Of a DNA stretch of 64,000 bases, positions 10,876-22,986 are shown in pieces. Numbering within the stretch: position 1 is the first letter of the stretch; each line of letters begins with the position of its first letter. Origin of the DNA: Nilaparvata lugens (taxonomy: Eukaryota; Arthropoda; Insecta; Hemiptera; Delphacidae); NCBI RefSeq assembly GCF_014356525.2, contig NC_052505.1, forward strand, positions 22,837,432 to 22,901,431, written 5' to 3'. The notes below the pieces were generated by a model. It was not told the origin of the DNA and searched no databases. It was given only the letters and a program-made list of their open reading frames with translations. Position numbers and translations under genes: made by a program.

Positions 10876-11438
10876 AGAAGAGAGGGGAGAGAGTATGATG
10901 AAACACTATGAACCACACTATGTTGAAGATGTAAGACATTTTCCTTTACTGGTTTAGATAAGCGGTTTGTTCTTATAGACCTATCTGGGAAACAAGGATT
11001 AACCCATGCATAGAATGCTTATTATAGCATTTCAGCTTTTCAGCTTATTATAGCTTGTCATGCTTTTCAGTAAAACTACGCTCGATATATACATATGCGT
11101 ATATTGAACGAAGTCTATCAATGAACGAGTTGATCTACAACTATTTGTGCATGGCCGCTCGTTATAGGATATAGGCTTGGATTAGGAAATAGGGCACGTA
11201 ACAAAGCGTTGATCGTGTTTGTGTGTCTGTGTAAGGTCTGCAGACCTATCTACGCAAATCTGCTTTCAATCGTTTTCCTGGTGTCGATGTTAACGTCATT
11301 TTTAATTAGGGTACAAAATAGGGTGGGGTGGACGGAGAGTGGTGTATACCCATTTTGAAACTTTGCCTTTCATGTGAGAATGTTCATTAACAAACCAACA
11401 CTATCTGTGAAACGAACACAAAGTCGAAAGTACTTATC

Positions 11439-11440
<2 letters not shown>
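10876..11440. other. Non-coding stretch
   Basis: No gene recognised. A short imperfect duplication ('agcttttcagcttattatagctt') lies near 11035-11060. Confidence 0.5.
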
Positions 11441-11443
<3 letters not shown>

Positions 11444-11470
<27 letters not shown>

Positions 11471-12142
11471 GCGAAATGGCACTCACTCACTGACTGACTG
11501 ACTGACTCACTCGCATAACTAAAAATCTACCGAACCAAAAACGTTCAAATTTGGTAGGTATGTTCAGTTGGCCCTTTAGAGGCGCACTAAGAAATCTTTT
11601 GGCAATATTTTAACTCTAAGGGTTGTTTTTAAGGGTTTGAAGTTCGTCTTTTAGCATGTATATTCTTCTTCTTCCAATCTCTTAATTATAATTGAAATTT
11701 CCATATCATATGTTACTATAGAACTATAATCTAGATAGAGTACCTCTTCGAAACAGTTGTTAACTGGCAACTAAATTAATAATTTTGTCAGGTTGGCATT
11801 AAGTTGAGTTGACTTTGTTAGGTTGGCACCAAGTTGAAGATTTAAATGCATTATTTATCGCGGAAAAATTGATTGGGCACTGCTACTTCAATCCTGGGAA
11901 TATTATATTACTAGCCGTCAGGCGTCAGGCTCGCTTCGCTCGCCATATCCGTTTAGCCAGACGTTTAGTCTGGACCCCCGACTGGGTTGTCCTAACATAT
12001 GATAAAAATGCCCAAATGAAAAATGCAGGCAAGCGAAGCGAGCCTGCTGATCTCATTCTTGGACGAACCAGCCGGGGGTCCGCCCCCCTGGCTAGACGGA
12101 TATGGCGAGTGAAGCGAGCCTGACAGCTAGTGTAATGATATT
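11444..12142. mobile_element. Unclassified repeat element: TA run, 'cactcactgactgactg' region and GC-rich inverted repeat
   Basis: It starts with a (TA)n run at 11444-11467, followed by a (CTGA)n-like stretch near 11485. It ends with a long inverted repeat. The left arm (about 11906-11990) contains 'ggctcgcttcgctcgccat' and 'cgtttagccag'. The right arm (about 12060-12142) contains their inverse. A second small palindrome built on 'gcgaagcgagcc' lies between them. The text resembles widespread insect repeats I have seen, but the class is uncertain. The 104-codon frame at 11809-12123 results from the inverted repeat and is not considered a gene. Confidence 0.55.
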
Positions 12143-12710
12143 ACATATATGATCTGGCTTACCCTGGTTCATCTATGCTCTATCCATATTATATGTATTT
12201 TATCTTTAATGAACCAACGTAGCCAGCCAGTTCCTACCCTTGACTTGAGTCTTGATTCGTTTTCTGTTTGTGGGTTTGTCTTTCTGTTTGTATAATCAAC
12301 GATAATTTACTTCCGATTGCTGTCATGAATCAATTTTAAATTTCCTTTTAATGATTCCACAGATTCAGTTCGTAGGCTAGCGAGCTTGGAGAGCTGTAGA
12401 TTTAAAATTGTGGAGGATTTTTGAGTGGGGTAGGAAAGTGGATAATTGAAAAAAAGGGGGGGGATTCAAGATAAGGAATGTTGCTGGGAAGAATAGGTAT
12501 GTTGCTAGATATATGGTAGAAGTAGGACATGAAGAATCGTTTTGTTTGGAATGAGAACAGATGGTACAGTAGTAGGTTAAAACAATAAAGAAAGAGGAAA
12601 GGTTCACTAAAATTCTATAAATATAGCTGAAGAGAGTCACTTTTGAATATTGATAAATGAATAAATAGAGAAAAATAACACTACACATTAAAACATAAAT
12701 AGAATACTCA
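12143..12710. other. AT-rich non-coding stretch
   Basis: No gene recognised. A G-run near 12456-12464 and purine-rich sequence follow. Confidence 0.5.
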
Positions 12711-12847
12711 ATAATTGAATAGACTTAAAACGTTGTCAAAAATTCACTTTAATTAAATAAAAATTAATATTTTACAGGAGCATGCTTTCGTGTGTGCTCA
12801 CACATCATCAATGGATTTTTGACAACGTTTTAAGTCTATTCAATTAT
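12711..12847. mobile_element. MITE-like element with perfect 32-bp terminal inverted repeats
   Basis: Arms 12711-12742 and 12816-12847 are exact reverse complements over 32 bp, enclosing about 73 bp. The core includes a second small hairpin (gtgtgctcacac). No clear target duplication is visible at the edges. Confidence 0.8.
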
Positions 12848-13590
12848 GGAAAAGTTCCGCAACATCAACATTCACACTACAAACTTAATTGGAAAACTCA
12901 AAATGAGCTATTCTCAATCATTTTTTGATAATGTAAATGTTGACTTCAGACACACATTCTCATAAAGTTATAATCAGACAAAATTTCCTGAAAACAAATC
13001 TTTTATTGGGCTTGGTGTAAGCCATTTTAATAGATCTTATTTTTGTTTTTAATAAACTTTACTAGAATTTTCTCCTCTCTGATTATGAAAATAGCTTAAT
13101 CTAAGGTACGAACTGGAAGAGAGGACTTCCAGTTTCGTTCTAAAAATGAGTGTGTTACTGCTATTTCAAATTATCTATACTTCATTGCCCTATCCTGTAT
13201 ATCTCACAGTAATTTCCATATATGATGCCTTTGAATGGAGGAATATCAGAGGAATATTTGTAGAGTCGTTTAGTTTATAAAAGGAAAGAAAAAATTAATT
13301 GAATCGCAGGCGATAAACCGAAAATAATTTAGATTTGAAAATATTTATCTTACAACCATTCAGTACATGAATCAAAACTAATAATGTCGTCGCTTGAAGC
13401 GTTAATCTCAGTTTTTATTGCGTTCATGGAGCGAGCTATATGAATTTGATTGGATCTGTTGGCAGAAGAGTGAAATGGCGGCAGAAACATGACGAGATGA
13501 AATGAATGATGATGGCAATTGAATGTTTCAAAGGCGAATGTAGTGTTGTTTTCAGTGAACTGTGAACCAAGATTGCGCCAGTTGCTTTTC
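12848..13590. other. AT-rich non-coding stretch
   Basis: No gene recognised on either strand. Confidence 0.5.
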
Positions 13591-14215
13591 ATTCTCAACT
13601 TGTGTGTCTGTCTGTCTATGTCTCTTCTTCTCACTCACTCCTTCTTCCTTACATCTTGTTCCGCCCAATCTTCCTCTATTACTAATTTTCTTCCCATCCA
13701 TCACACCCATTTCATCTTTCTCTATCAAACTCCCTTCCGATAAAATCGCTCTGCAATATAGAAGAAAGATAGCATAAGAAATGAATTATAGCATATCTGT
13801 GATATTACATGAGTTACTCTTATGCTATATTTATCTCTTTTCACTTCATCTATCTATCTCTTTATCAATTCTGTCTTTTCTTTATGCTATATTTTCTTCA
13901 TGATATTATTCAACTTCTTTCGTTCTTCTTCTTCATCTTTTCCCCATTCTTTTATACCTTTTCTCAATCGCTTTTCCTTATCTTCCTCCACCTGGTTATC
14001 CCTTCCAATGTTCTCATTCTCTCCCTCTCCAACTCAATCCTTCCAATCTCTCATCCTTAATTTCCCTTCCTCATCTCTTTCCCATTGCTTCCTTTTATAC
14101 CTTTTCTTGAATGCTTTTTCTCTCTCTTCCTCCACCTGGTGATCCCTTCCAATGTTCCCATTCTCTCCAACTCAATCCTTCCAATCTCTCATCCCCAATT
14201 TCCCTTCCTCTCCAT
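13591..14215 (+). repeat. Pyrimidine-rich tract with ~143-bp tandem duplication
   Basis: The + strand is mostly C and T. Positions about 13943-14073 are repeated at about 14086-14211 (landmarks: 'ttttataccttttct', 'tcttcctccacctggt', 'caatccttccaatctctcat'). Overlapping serine/leucine-rich frames here are compositional. Confidence 0.8.
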
Positions 14216-15420
14216 AAATCAGTCTGTCTCTCTCGAGCCAAGTTGCAACTGCAGCTCTTCCATGAACTGGAAATAATTAATAATTTTGTTTGCAGTAGCA
14301 ATGAGAAGGAGAGCGAGCAGTTCAGCAGCTCAAAGCAAGAGATTTATATTCATGAAGAGCTGCACTTTCTCAACAGCTGTTCTCGCTCCATCATTATTGT
14401 TCGCCTCTGTCTGGTGTATTTATCAGCAGAAGTGTACTGTGAAAGCTCAGGAGGATTCATGTTTGTTGCTTTGAGAGCCAATTGAGTAATCCGAGTGATG
14501 CATTACAAGTCGAAATGGCTCTAACCATATTAGCTCACTTAATCAATCAAAGTATTCATCTGATTTCAAGATTACTCTTGAAAATCGAATGGTAGAATGG
14601 AGCTTCATTATCCATTTGGATCAATTTTCTGGATATCGTGATGCATTATGGAGAAATGTAAAAATAAGATGAATATTAGACGTATTTTGTAATGAATAAA
14701 AATAAATGAAAAATGAAAGAGAAATAGTATTTTCCTCTGTAGATACCATAGGGATAGAAGCATTTGTAAAGTCCATTTATATAAATTTGATTGTGACCTC
14801 TATGTTGAATTAATCTAGAATTATGGGGCTACAAAATAAAATAAACCAGAAGAAATTAACCCATGTCTAATTATTAAACATAGAGAACCCATTAATACAA
14901 AAATTTTGATTAAACCATAATAAAGTCCTTTAATTTAAAAAAAAGTACTTTGTACCGTAGCATGATTAAACAGTTTGAGATAAGTTTCTTAATTAGTATG
15001 GAGCTCCATTATCCGTTTGGATTCTTTCGCCGGACATCGAATTGCATAATGAAGAACTGTAAAAATGAAATAAATATTTTCAAAAATGAATAAAGAAAGT
15101 GTTAAATAAATGCAAAGAAAGATAAACAGAATTTTTCTCTGTGTAGCATGAGTAAACAGCTAAATACAGTTTCAGGATTAAAATGTGAACACCATTGGGC
15201 ATTAAATTGATTCCACTATGAGCCAGGTCTATACTAGTAGTTCTGTGAACAGTAGACCTTACACAGTATTCTCATACACAAGACCTGATTGAAACTATAG
15301 ACCTTATGGAAATACAGCAATAGACTGGCTTCTCCACACATCTGTGTAGATATTCATGATGAATAATTCTATAGTCTGATTTTTACTCTAATATTGGCGT
15401 ATGAAGAAGGCTTCTTCTTC
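14216..15420. other. Non-coding stretch
   Basis: No exon or RNA gene is supportable. An open frame at 14111-14485 continues from the pyrimidine tract into less biased sequence but resembles no family I know. Two related segments, about 14585-14720 and 14995-15110 ('gagct(c/t)catta', 'atggagaa/aatgaagaa'), suggest an old local duplication. Confidence 0.4.
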
Positions 15421-15424
15421 CTTT

Positions 15425-15665
15425 TATATTATCCCTGAAATGCGAAATTTCCTAAAACCTTGTATATACGTCGACGCGCAATAAAAAAGGAACATACCTG
15501 TCAAATTTCATGAAAATCTATTACCGCGTTTCGCCGTGAATGCGCAACATATAAACATTTTAACATTCAAACATTTAAACATTTATACATTAAGAGAAAT
15601 GCCAAACCGTCGACTTGAATCTTAGACCTCACTTCGCTCGGTCAAAAAAGAAGTCAGGTGCGAAC
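15425..15665. repeat. Putative dispersed repeat fragment
   Basis: The segment has a different texture from its surroundings: 'gtcaaatttcatgaaaatct', 'accgcgtttcgccgtgaatg', a stepped array of 'aaacatt' units at 15553-15590, and 'gacctcacttcgctcggtc'. It resembles a repeat I associate with hemipteran genomes, but there is no second copy in this window. Confidence 0.4.
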
Positions 15666-16868
15666 ATAATATGACTCAATATTATTGAAGTTCAAAATCA
15701 AATCAAATTCCATCAATCCTACATCACTCTTACCTTATTATATCCTTGGGGACCTGAATATCATGTCGGAACAATGAACCCTGCATTACTTGCACGCGTT
15801 CAATGTGACCCGAAAGAGAAATTTTGTGATTTAGGTACTGCTTCTGCAGTTGACACTATTGACTTGGATGTCTCAGTAGCTTCCTGTTTCGGTGGCTATT
15901 TGACAAACATGTACTTGCTGCCTGAAATGGGTTTTCTGTGATACATAATATAATTTTCTAGCCTGTCATATTTACTGTACTATAATAGTTATTAAACTTG
16001 ACCTAATTATTAGTACTAGTTTCTTTTTTACTTGTTTTTAATGAGACTCTTCTTTTCTGAACAGTTTGAAAATTTTACATATCGCACAATAATTCCTCAT
16101 TAGTTTGATTTATGAAAGTTCACGTTACATTATGTACAATTGCGATAATTTACAATTTAATTGTTATACATTTATCCTGGATTGTGTTAAATTTATTAAA
16201 ATAATAAAAGCGTACTGTCTTCTCAACAGTAATGATTTAAACATGATTCCACAGCATATTACCATTGGAAGATAGGTTGTTGTGAAGGATTTGTTGGTGG
16301 AAAAGTTCAGGCTCCACCAGTAGTGTGAGATCAAATCGAAAAAAAAACATATAACTTTCTTCTTCGTGAACTTTCAAGAAGATAGTATAATATTTTGTGT
16401 GATCTCAACCATAATTCTCTATCTTGCTGATCTGTGAAGTTTCTCTCAAACATAAGGTAACTATAGGTAATTATAGGTAACTGTAGATAAATATTCAATG
16501 CATTCACAAAGTAATAACTAAAAGATAAGGATGAATGATTTTTGATTGGAATGAAGGTGGAATGCACATTGAATTATAATGTAATACAAGTTTCAGGAGT
16601 GAGCAAGTGTTGGAGGGGAGGAGGACAATCTGATATATTGAGTTTGAAATTAATTGAAGAACGTAGTGATAAGAACCAATCATAGTCGAAGTGAAGTCTA
16701 GTAAGCCACGCCTCCTAATAGCTCCCCCTACTCGTTCTCTCATTGGTCGACAATTATCACTAGTTCTCAATTCCGCCACTATATGGCAGCAGTTACTGGC
16801 TCGTTCAACAGTCTTTCCCTGTCTTTCATTCTTTTCACTCTTCTATTAAGAAGAATATTGCATAGATA
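15666..16868. other. AT-rich non-coding stretch
   Basis: No recognisable gene. Short direct repeats ('aggtaactataggtaattat') lie near 16455-16485. Confidence 0.5.
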
Positions 16869-16869
16869 T

Positions 16870-18613
16870 TCCAATTCAAATCAAATCAAATCAAATCAAA
16901 TCGTTTTTATTTTGACAAAAAAAAACACAACTCAGTGAAATAAAGATATAAACTTCTATACAGTTAGTTCCTGTCAAAATAAAAATACTACTTGCTAAAT
17001 TATTCACAATTTGTATGCAAGTAGGAGGTCAGTGAAAAAAAGTTTTTAATGCTACATTCACACATCTTTCTCTTTCAAGTTGGTATGTGCAAAGAAGGTA
17101 AAATAAGTATTATAATAGAATGGGAATCAGATAATTACAGAAAAATAACTCTCAATAGTTTCAGGCAGACATCCAGTAAGCCATTTTGATATTTGTTTTT
17201 TCAAAAGTATTTTGTTCTCAATATTTCTTATATAATCAGGTAGATAGTTGGAAAATTTTGGCCCCAAAAAGACAAAGGATTTCTGAAAAAAAGTGTTATA
17301 CACTCTGGGGTGTCTAGCTAAATTTTCAACTACTCTTCTAGTTCTGTATACATTATCATTCTCGAACATTTGCCGACTTCGATTGCCTGATAACATGTAA
17401 AAGGATGATAAGACTTTGAAAACATATTTATAGCGCAATGGCAAACAATCGAAAAATTGAAAGATAGGAAAAGAGTGTTCGATCCTGCTCACACCCTTCA
17501 TACACCGTACTATGGCTTTTTGAAGCACAATTAGAGGTGCTAGATGGGTTTTGTAGGTGGATCCCCAGCAACTAATGCCATAACTTTAATTTGGAATCCA
17601 CCAGAGCAAAATAGAGTTGCCTGAGCACAGCTGAAGGAATGAATTTTCTAAGGTGGTAGATTTTTTTTAGAATATGGCGGAGATAATTTTTTAATTCACA
17701 AATGTGATGAGACCAAGAGAGTTTCTCATCCACTACCAGACCTAGATACCTGATGGAATCAGTTTGTGCCACAGTACCACAATCACAATTGATTTGACTA
17801 CAAGAAATTGTATGAAATTTTAATGGGTGAAGGAGTTGCCAAGGAGTAGACAATGTGAATAATATATATTTGGTTTTAGAGAGGTTTAGGGCTAGGCCAT
17901 TGTTATTGAACCAGGAAAGCATTCTATTCAGATCTTCTTGCATAATTTTATTTAGGTTTTGCACGTCTGTATTACAATAAGAGAAAGCAGTATCATCTGC
18001 AAAGGAAACTGGAATACCATTAAAATTACCTGAGAAAAGGTCATTTATAAAAATGAGAAATAAAACTGGTCCGAGTACTGAACCCTGCGGGACCCCACAG
18101 TCCACTTCCAGGATCTCACTTTTGGCATCCCCCAGGGCAACATATTGCACTCTTTTACTCAAATATGATCTGAACCAATTCTGAGGCACACCTCTTATAC
18201 CAGCCCTAGATAGTTTGTCAAGCAGTAGCGAATGTTTAACTGTATCAAAGGCCTTTCTGATATCTAAGAAAAGACCAGATACCGGAGGAGCAACTCTGGC
18301 ATTCAGGCTATTATATAATGTTGACATGAAGCTCTCAAGAGCCATTTCCGTATTACAACCTTCACGGAAACCAAATTGACGTGCATAAAAAAATTTGTTG
18401 AATTTAAAAAGCATAATATTCTTTTTTTGACTACCCTTTCCAGAAGCTTGGAAAAAATCGATAACAGTGAGATTGGTCTATAATTGTTCAATTGAGATTT
18501 TGAACCACTTTTGAAAATGGGAATTACCTTGGCTAGTTTCATTGCTGTTGGAAATTCACCTGTTGATAAACTATGATTGAAAATATCAATCAGAATGGGA
18601 ATCACAACAGTAA
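16870..18613 (-). mobile_element. CR1/jockey-like LINE, 5'-truncated
   Basis: On the minus strand the element begins inside the RT domain near 18613 and ends in an AAATC/GATTT pentamer array (about 16872-16903), the short 3' microsatellite tail common in CR1-type elements. The 5' edge abuts the DUF7869-like transposon fragment that starts near 18617. A convincing target-site duplication was not seen. Confidence 0.85.
17127..18605 (-). pseudogene. CR1/jockey-like reverse transcriptase, broken by two frameshifts
   Basis: Three successive minus-strand frames make up the RT. The first (18605 to about 18410) has KVIPIFKSGS...NNYRPISLL, RT block 1. The second (18414-17572, 280 residues) has FLDIRKAFDTVKH, GVPQGSVLGPVLFLIFINDL and the catalytic SFADDTAF box, then the LSKTKYILF block. 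The third (17528-17127) is the C-terminal domain ending in YFSVII. Frameshifts lie near 18410 and 17585. The endonuclease and ORF1 are absent. Such proteins carry out target-primed reverse transcription; this copy cannot. The conserved motifs and few breaks suggest a moderately young insertion. Confidence 0.9.
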
Positions 18614-18616
18614 GAA

Positions 18617-19831
18617 AAACAAACCGTCTTTATCTTGGTCATCACTGAACATTTCTATTATGTACAAAAATTACTTAGAAGAGTGCAAAACCAATGGAGC
18701 AAAAGAAGGCAAAGAATGGATTTTCAGAAAAGTTTTCAACGAATTTTACCATTTCCCAACATCAAATTACCCAACAATGATACATGTGACACATGTGACC
18801 TCTATGCTTGTAAGCTGAAGAGTGCAAAGACGATGAGGAGAGTAGAAGAATAAAGGATGAACTAAATGAACATCAAAAAGACGCTGAGTCACGATATAAA
18901 CTAAAAAAAGAAGACAAACTTGAAGAAAAAGATAAAACAACTGTGAAAGTGGTCATGGCAGACCTCCAAAAATGTCTACCTACTCCAACCTATCAAATTC
19001 CCAAAGCTTCTATTTGAGAAAACTTTGGACTCTAAATTATACAATTCATAGCTCTAATAAAACCTACTGTATGCTATGGGATGAATCGACGGCAGGTCGC
19101 GGTGGCAACGAGATAGCCTCATGCTTCTACACATGGGCAATTGAGGCAGGGTTGAAAGATGACCCGGATTTAGAAAATTTGATTGTGTGGACAGATAGTT
19201 GTCCCGGGCAGAATAGAAACTTGATGGTGGTTGATGTACATGTGTCTATTGAATATAAGTAAACATTGAAAGTAATCAATCACAAGTTTCTTTGAGAGGA
19301 CACACAACACATGGAAGTGGACAGTGACCACAGTGTCATTGAGAGAGCGTCAAAGAAGGCACCCAGTCACTCAATTTTCACATGCAATGACTGGGTGAAT
19401 GTAATCACAAATGCAAAAAAGACAGGCCCACCTTCATGTTGTGAGAATGATGCTGGAAAATTTTTTGTCCTTCACATCGCTGACAGAAAGATCAGGACCT
19501 CTTATTCAGAGGAAGCAATGTATTGATGGAAGCTGCTTTCAAATTTCGTCGGCAGTATGGTTTCAAGTGAAAAAAAAATGAACCAGGGAAGTTATTCTTC
19601 AAAATTCATTTGAAGAAAGTGAATTCAAGTGCGTCGATCTAGTTCGAAACAGAAGAAAGGATGTCTCTATCCTGAAGAGCTACACAGCTGAGAGCACAAA
19701 GGAAGAAAATAAGCAATGCTAAATACCAAGATCTTCAAATTCTCTTGAAATGGGTTCCTGAAGAATATCATGGGTTTTTTGAAAGTCTTCCCCATGGCGA
19801 TGAAGGCAATGATGTTTTAGATGAAGTTTAA
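18617..19831 (+). pseudogene. DUF7869-like transposon-derived protein, copy 1 (truncated, frameshifted)
   Basis: Reading across frames gives an N-terminal part (SLSWSSLNISIMYKNYLEEC), then NDTCDTCDLYACKLK with a CxxC pair, a charged coiled region, LLYAMG/MLWDESTAGRGGNEIASC, LIVWTDSCPGQNRN, and DSDHSVIERASKKAPS; the stop is at 19831. Conserved acidic residues in WDES, WTDS and DHSVIE fit an RNase H-like transposase fold. The architecture matches a large uncharacterised insect family (DUF7869 by memory). The N-terminus is lost at the LINE junction. Many one-base indels break the frame. Confidence 0.65.
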
Positions 19832-20180
19832 TAATTAAATTGCTGTTCATTTATCAATTATTCAATGCCAACATTATTATCTATATAATAAATTTATCTT
19901 CATGAAAATATATGGTATGCTTTTCATTGCAGCTCACATAGGTATCCTTTATCAAAATGATTTGATGAAATAAGATAATTCATTATGTGGTGTTAGTTCA
20001 GAGCCTGATAAACCAGGAATTGAAACACTAAATGATTCCACTTCAAGCTTGTCATGCAACACGGCATTGAGCTTGTGAATTATTCTGGATATTTTACAAA
20101 GTATGAACATTTAAAAAATTTACACAAAATCACTATTTCAGTATTGAACCATTACTACGTATACCTGACGTATATCTGAC

Positions 20181-20367
20181 GCCAAATAGTCAGGCGGTTT
20201 CGTGGGTCTCTTGTAAGTGATGTAACTTACTAACAGTTGATATAAAGCATCTAGTGCCTCTTCTAATTTTAAAAACATTATCGAGGTCCTAGCCAAATAA
20301 GAACTCTAATTGACAACATCAGCTGTTGAGAGCACGAGAGACCCACGAAACTACCTAACTATTTGGC
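20181..20367. mobile_element. MITE-like inverted-repeat element (in unit 1)
   Basis: The left end starts GCCAAATAGT and includes GTTTCGTGGGTCTCT. The right end is its imperfect inverse over about 33 bp. The length is 187 bp. It recurs in unit 2 at about 22799-22986. It may be an independent MITE inserted before the duplication or a part of the larger transposon. Confidence 0.65.
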
Positions 20368-20929
20368 CTCAGCTATACATACACATCTTAAGATTTTGAA
20401 AACTTGAAAAATTTCAAGTTGTATGTTATCTGAAATTTGAATAAAGAAAGTACATACACACAGAATACCTAGAACTTTATTGGTAGTAGGATTTGAGCTT
20501 GATTTAATAACATTGACTGATTATCGGATTATTTAATTCTTATGTAATTGTGAAAATTTAATTAACAAGCATAATAAGAAGAATTTCTACAATGTAAAAC
20601 ATTGAAAACTGGAGTTACTACTTCTTGTTCTCAACTTTTCAAGCCGAATGTGCCACGTTTCTGAGGACCAAAAAGTATTAACTCCGTTTTCTCAGAATCT
20701 GAGTGAAATACGACAAAAATAACTACACCAGGGTGTAAATATCGTGAATTAAACATAAAAAAATGCTAATTAGAAAATTTGACAGTGATGGAGTGTTTAG
20801 AAATTGAAGAAAATGCAGGAAAAAAAAAGTTTTTGGGCTCTCCTGAAAAGTGTTGTTTGTGAGTTAAGTTCCTTTGGCCTCCAGAATTGATTCATCTATT
20901 TCCATCAGAGGCCGAACCTTATGCCCTGA

Positions 20930-20935
20930 TATATA

Positions 20936-20980
<45 letters not shown>
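20930..20980. repeat. (AT)n microsatellite (unit 1)
   Basis: About 50 bp of AT dinucleotides with one slip. The equivalent in unit 2 is at 23544-23597. Confidence 0.95.
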
Positions 20981-20983
<3 letters not shown>

Positions 20984-21339
20984 TTATTGTCACGTGGTAT
21001 TTTAGTACCATCAAATATTTGGAAATGAACCAGTGAATTTTAATAGAATTATAAAATGGAAAAGAAGTTAGACCTAGTCAAAGGATCAATCAACTTAAAT
21101 CAAATATTGTTAGCGATAAAGAGTAATAGTATTATCAAAAATGATAAGAAAACATGTATAATTGTGATTCAACAACTATGAGAATCCATTGGCAAAATTA
21201 AAAATTATAAAGCGGCTTACTTATTATTGGCGGATTATAAAAAATAAAAGTTTGCATGTACGTTGAGGTTAGAATTATTGTTTACATTCTTAAATGAATC
21301 AATCGATCAAAAGAAGGCAAAGAATGGATTTTCAGAAAA

Positions 21340-22445
21340 GTTTTCAACGAAGATTTAACATTTCCCAACATCAAATTACCCAACAATGATACATGTGACA
21401 CATGTGACCTCTATGCTTGTAAGCTGAAGAGTGCAAAGACGGATGAGGAGAGTAGAGAATAAAGGATGAACTAAATGAACATCAAAAGACGCTGAGTCAC
21501 GATATAAACTAAAAAAAAGAAGACAAACTTGAAGAAAAAGATAAAACAACTGTGAAAGTGGTCATGGCAGACCTCCAAAAATGTCTACCTACTCCAAACC
21601 TATCAAATCCCAAAGCTCTATTTGAGAAAACTTTGGACTCTAAATTATACAATTCATAGCTCTAATAAAACCTACTGTATGCTATGGGATGAATCGACGG
21701 CAGGTCGCGGTGGCAACGAGATAGCCTCATGCTTCTACACATGGGCAATTGAGGCAGGGTTGAAAGATGACCCGGATTTAGAAAATTTGATTGTGTGGAC
21801 AGATAGTTGTCCCGGGCAGAATAGAAACTTGATGATGGTGTTGATGTACATGTGTCTATTGAATATAAGTAAAACATTGAAAGTAATCAATCACAAGTTT
21901 CTTTTGAGAGGACACACACATGGAAGTGGACAGTGACCACAGTGTCATTGAGAGAGCGTCAAAGAAGGCACCCAGTCACTCAATTTTCACATGCAATGAC
22001 TGGGTGAATGTAATCACAAATGCAAAAAAGACAGGCCCACCTTTCAATGTTGTGAGAATGATGCTGGAAAATTTTTTGTCCTTCACATCGCTGACAGAAA
22101 GATCAGGACCTCTTATTCAGAGGAAGCAATGTATTGATGGAAGCTGCTTTCAAATTTCGTCGGCAGTATGGTTTCAAGTGAAAAAAAAATGAACCAGGGA
22201 AGTTATTCTTCAAAAATTCATTTGAAGAAAGTGAATTCAAGTGCGTCGATCTAGTTCGAAACAGAAGAAAGGATGTCTCTATTCCTGAAGAGCTACCACA
22301 GCTGAGAGCACAAAGGAAGAAAATAAGCAATGCTAAATACCAAGATCTTCAAATTCTCTTGAAATGGGTTCCTGAAGAATATCATGGGTTTTTTGAAAGT
22401 CTTCCCCATGGCGATGAAGGCAATGATGTTTTAGATGAAGTTTAA
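21340..22445 (+). pseudogene. DUF7869-like transposon-derived protein, copy 2
   Basis: This copy lacks the first ~85 bp present before unit 1, so its N-terminus is missing. Frames 21622-21936 and 21920-22192 carry the blocks LWDESTAGRGGNEIASC, LIVWTDSCPGQNRN, NHKFLLRGHTHG and SDHSVIERASKK. A 9-A run near 22181-22189 shifts the frame again, and the terminal part ends at the stop at 22445. It has fewer frame breaks than copy 1. The role is inferred to be transposase-related; no host function is indicated. Confidence 0.65.
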
Positions 22446-22798
22446 TAATTAAATTGCTGTTCATTTATCAATTATTCAAATGCCAACATTATTATCTATA
22501 TAATAAATTTATCTTCATGAAAATATATGGTATGCTTTTCATTGCAGCTCACATAGGTATCCTTTATCAAAATGATTTGATGAAATAAGACTAATTCATT
22601 ATGTGGTGTTAGTTCAGAGCCTGATAAACCAGGATTGAAACACATAAATGATTCCACTTCAAGCTTGTCATGCAACACGGCATTGAGCTTGTGAATTATT
22701 CTGGATATTTTACAAAGTAATGAACATTTAAAAAAATTACAAAAATCACTATTTCAGTATTGAACCATTTACTACGTATACCTGACGTATATCTGACG

Positions 22799-22986
22799 CC
22801 AAATAGTCAGGCGGTTTCGTGGGTCTCTTGTAAGTGATGTAACTTACTAACAGTTGATATAAAGCATCTAGTGCCTCTTCTAATTTTAAAAACATTATCG
22901 AGGTCCTAGCCAAATAAGAACTCTAATTGACAACATCAGCTGTTGGAGAGCACGAGAGACCCACGAAACTACCTAACTATTTGGCC
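22799..22986. mobile_element. MITE-like inverted-repeat element (in unit 2)
   Basis: Duplicate of the 20181-20367 element, with the same imperfect inverted ends. Confidence 0.65.

Larger units (their letters stand above)
18701..21308 (+). repeat. Tandem duplication, unit 1 (2608 bp)
   Basis: The unit starts with 'aaaagaaggcaaagaatgg' and ends 'gaatcaatcgatc'. Unit 2 follows immediately at 21309. The copies are near-identical along their whole length; most differences are single-base insertions or deletions. Only about one base of homology ('c') exists at the junction with the outer flanks. Confidence 0.95.

Noticed and set aside
10689..10939. Poly-Leu and poly-Phe frames on the minus strand
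   Set aside because: Produced by the GAA run at 10789-10875.
11809..12123. 104-codon frame with Arg-rich repeats
   Set aside because: It spans both arms of an inverted repeat; the symmetrical peptide is a by-product of the palindrome.
13350..14485. Several overlapping 60-124 codon frames
   Set aside because: Most of these lie in the pyrimidine-rich tract with its internal duplication and occur in several frames at once.
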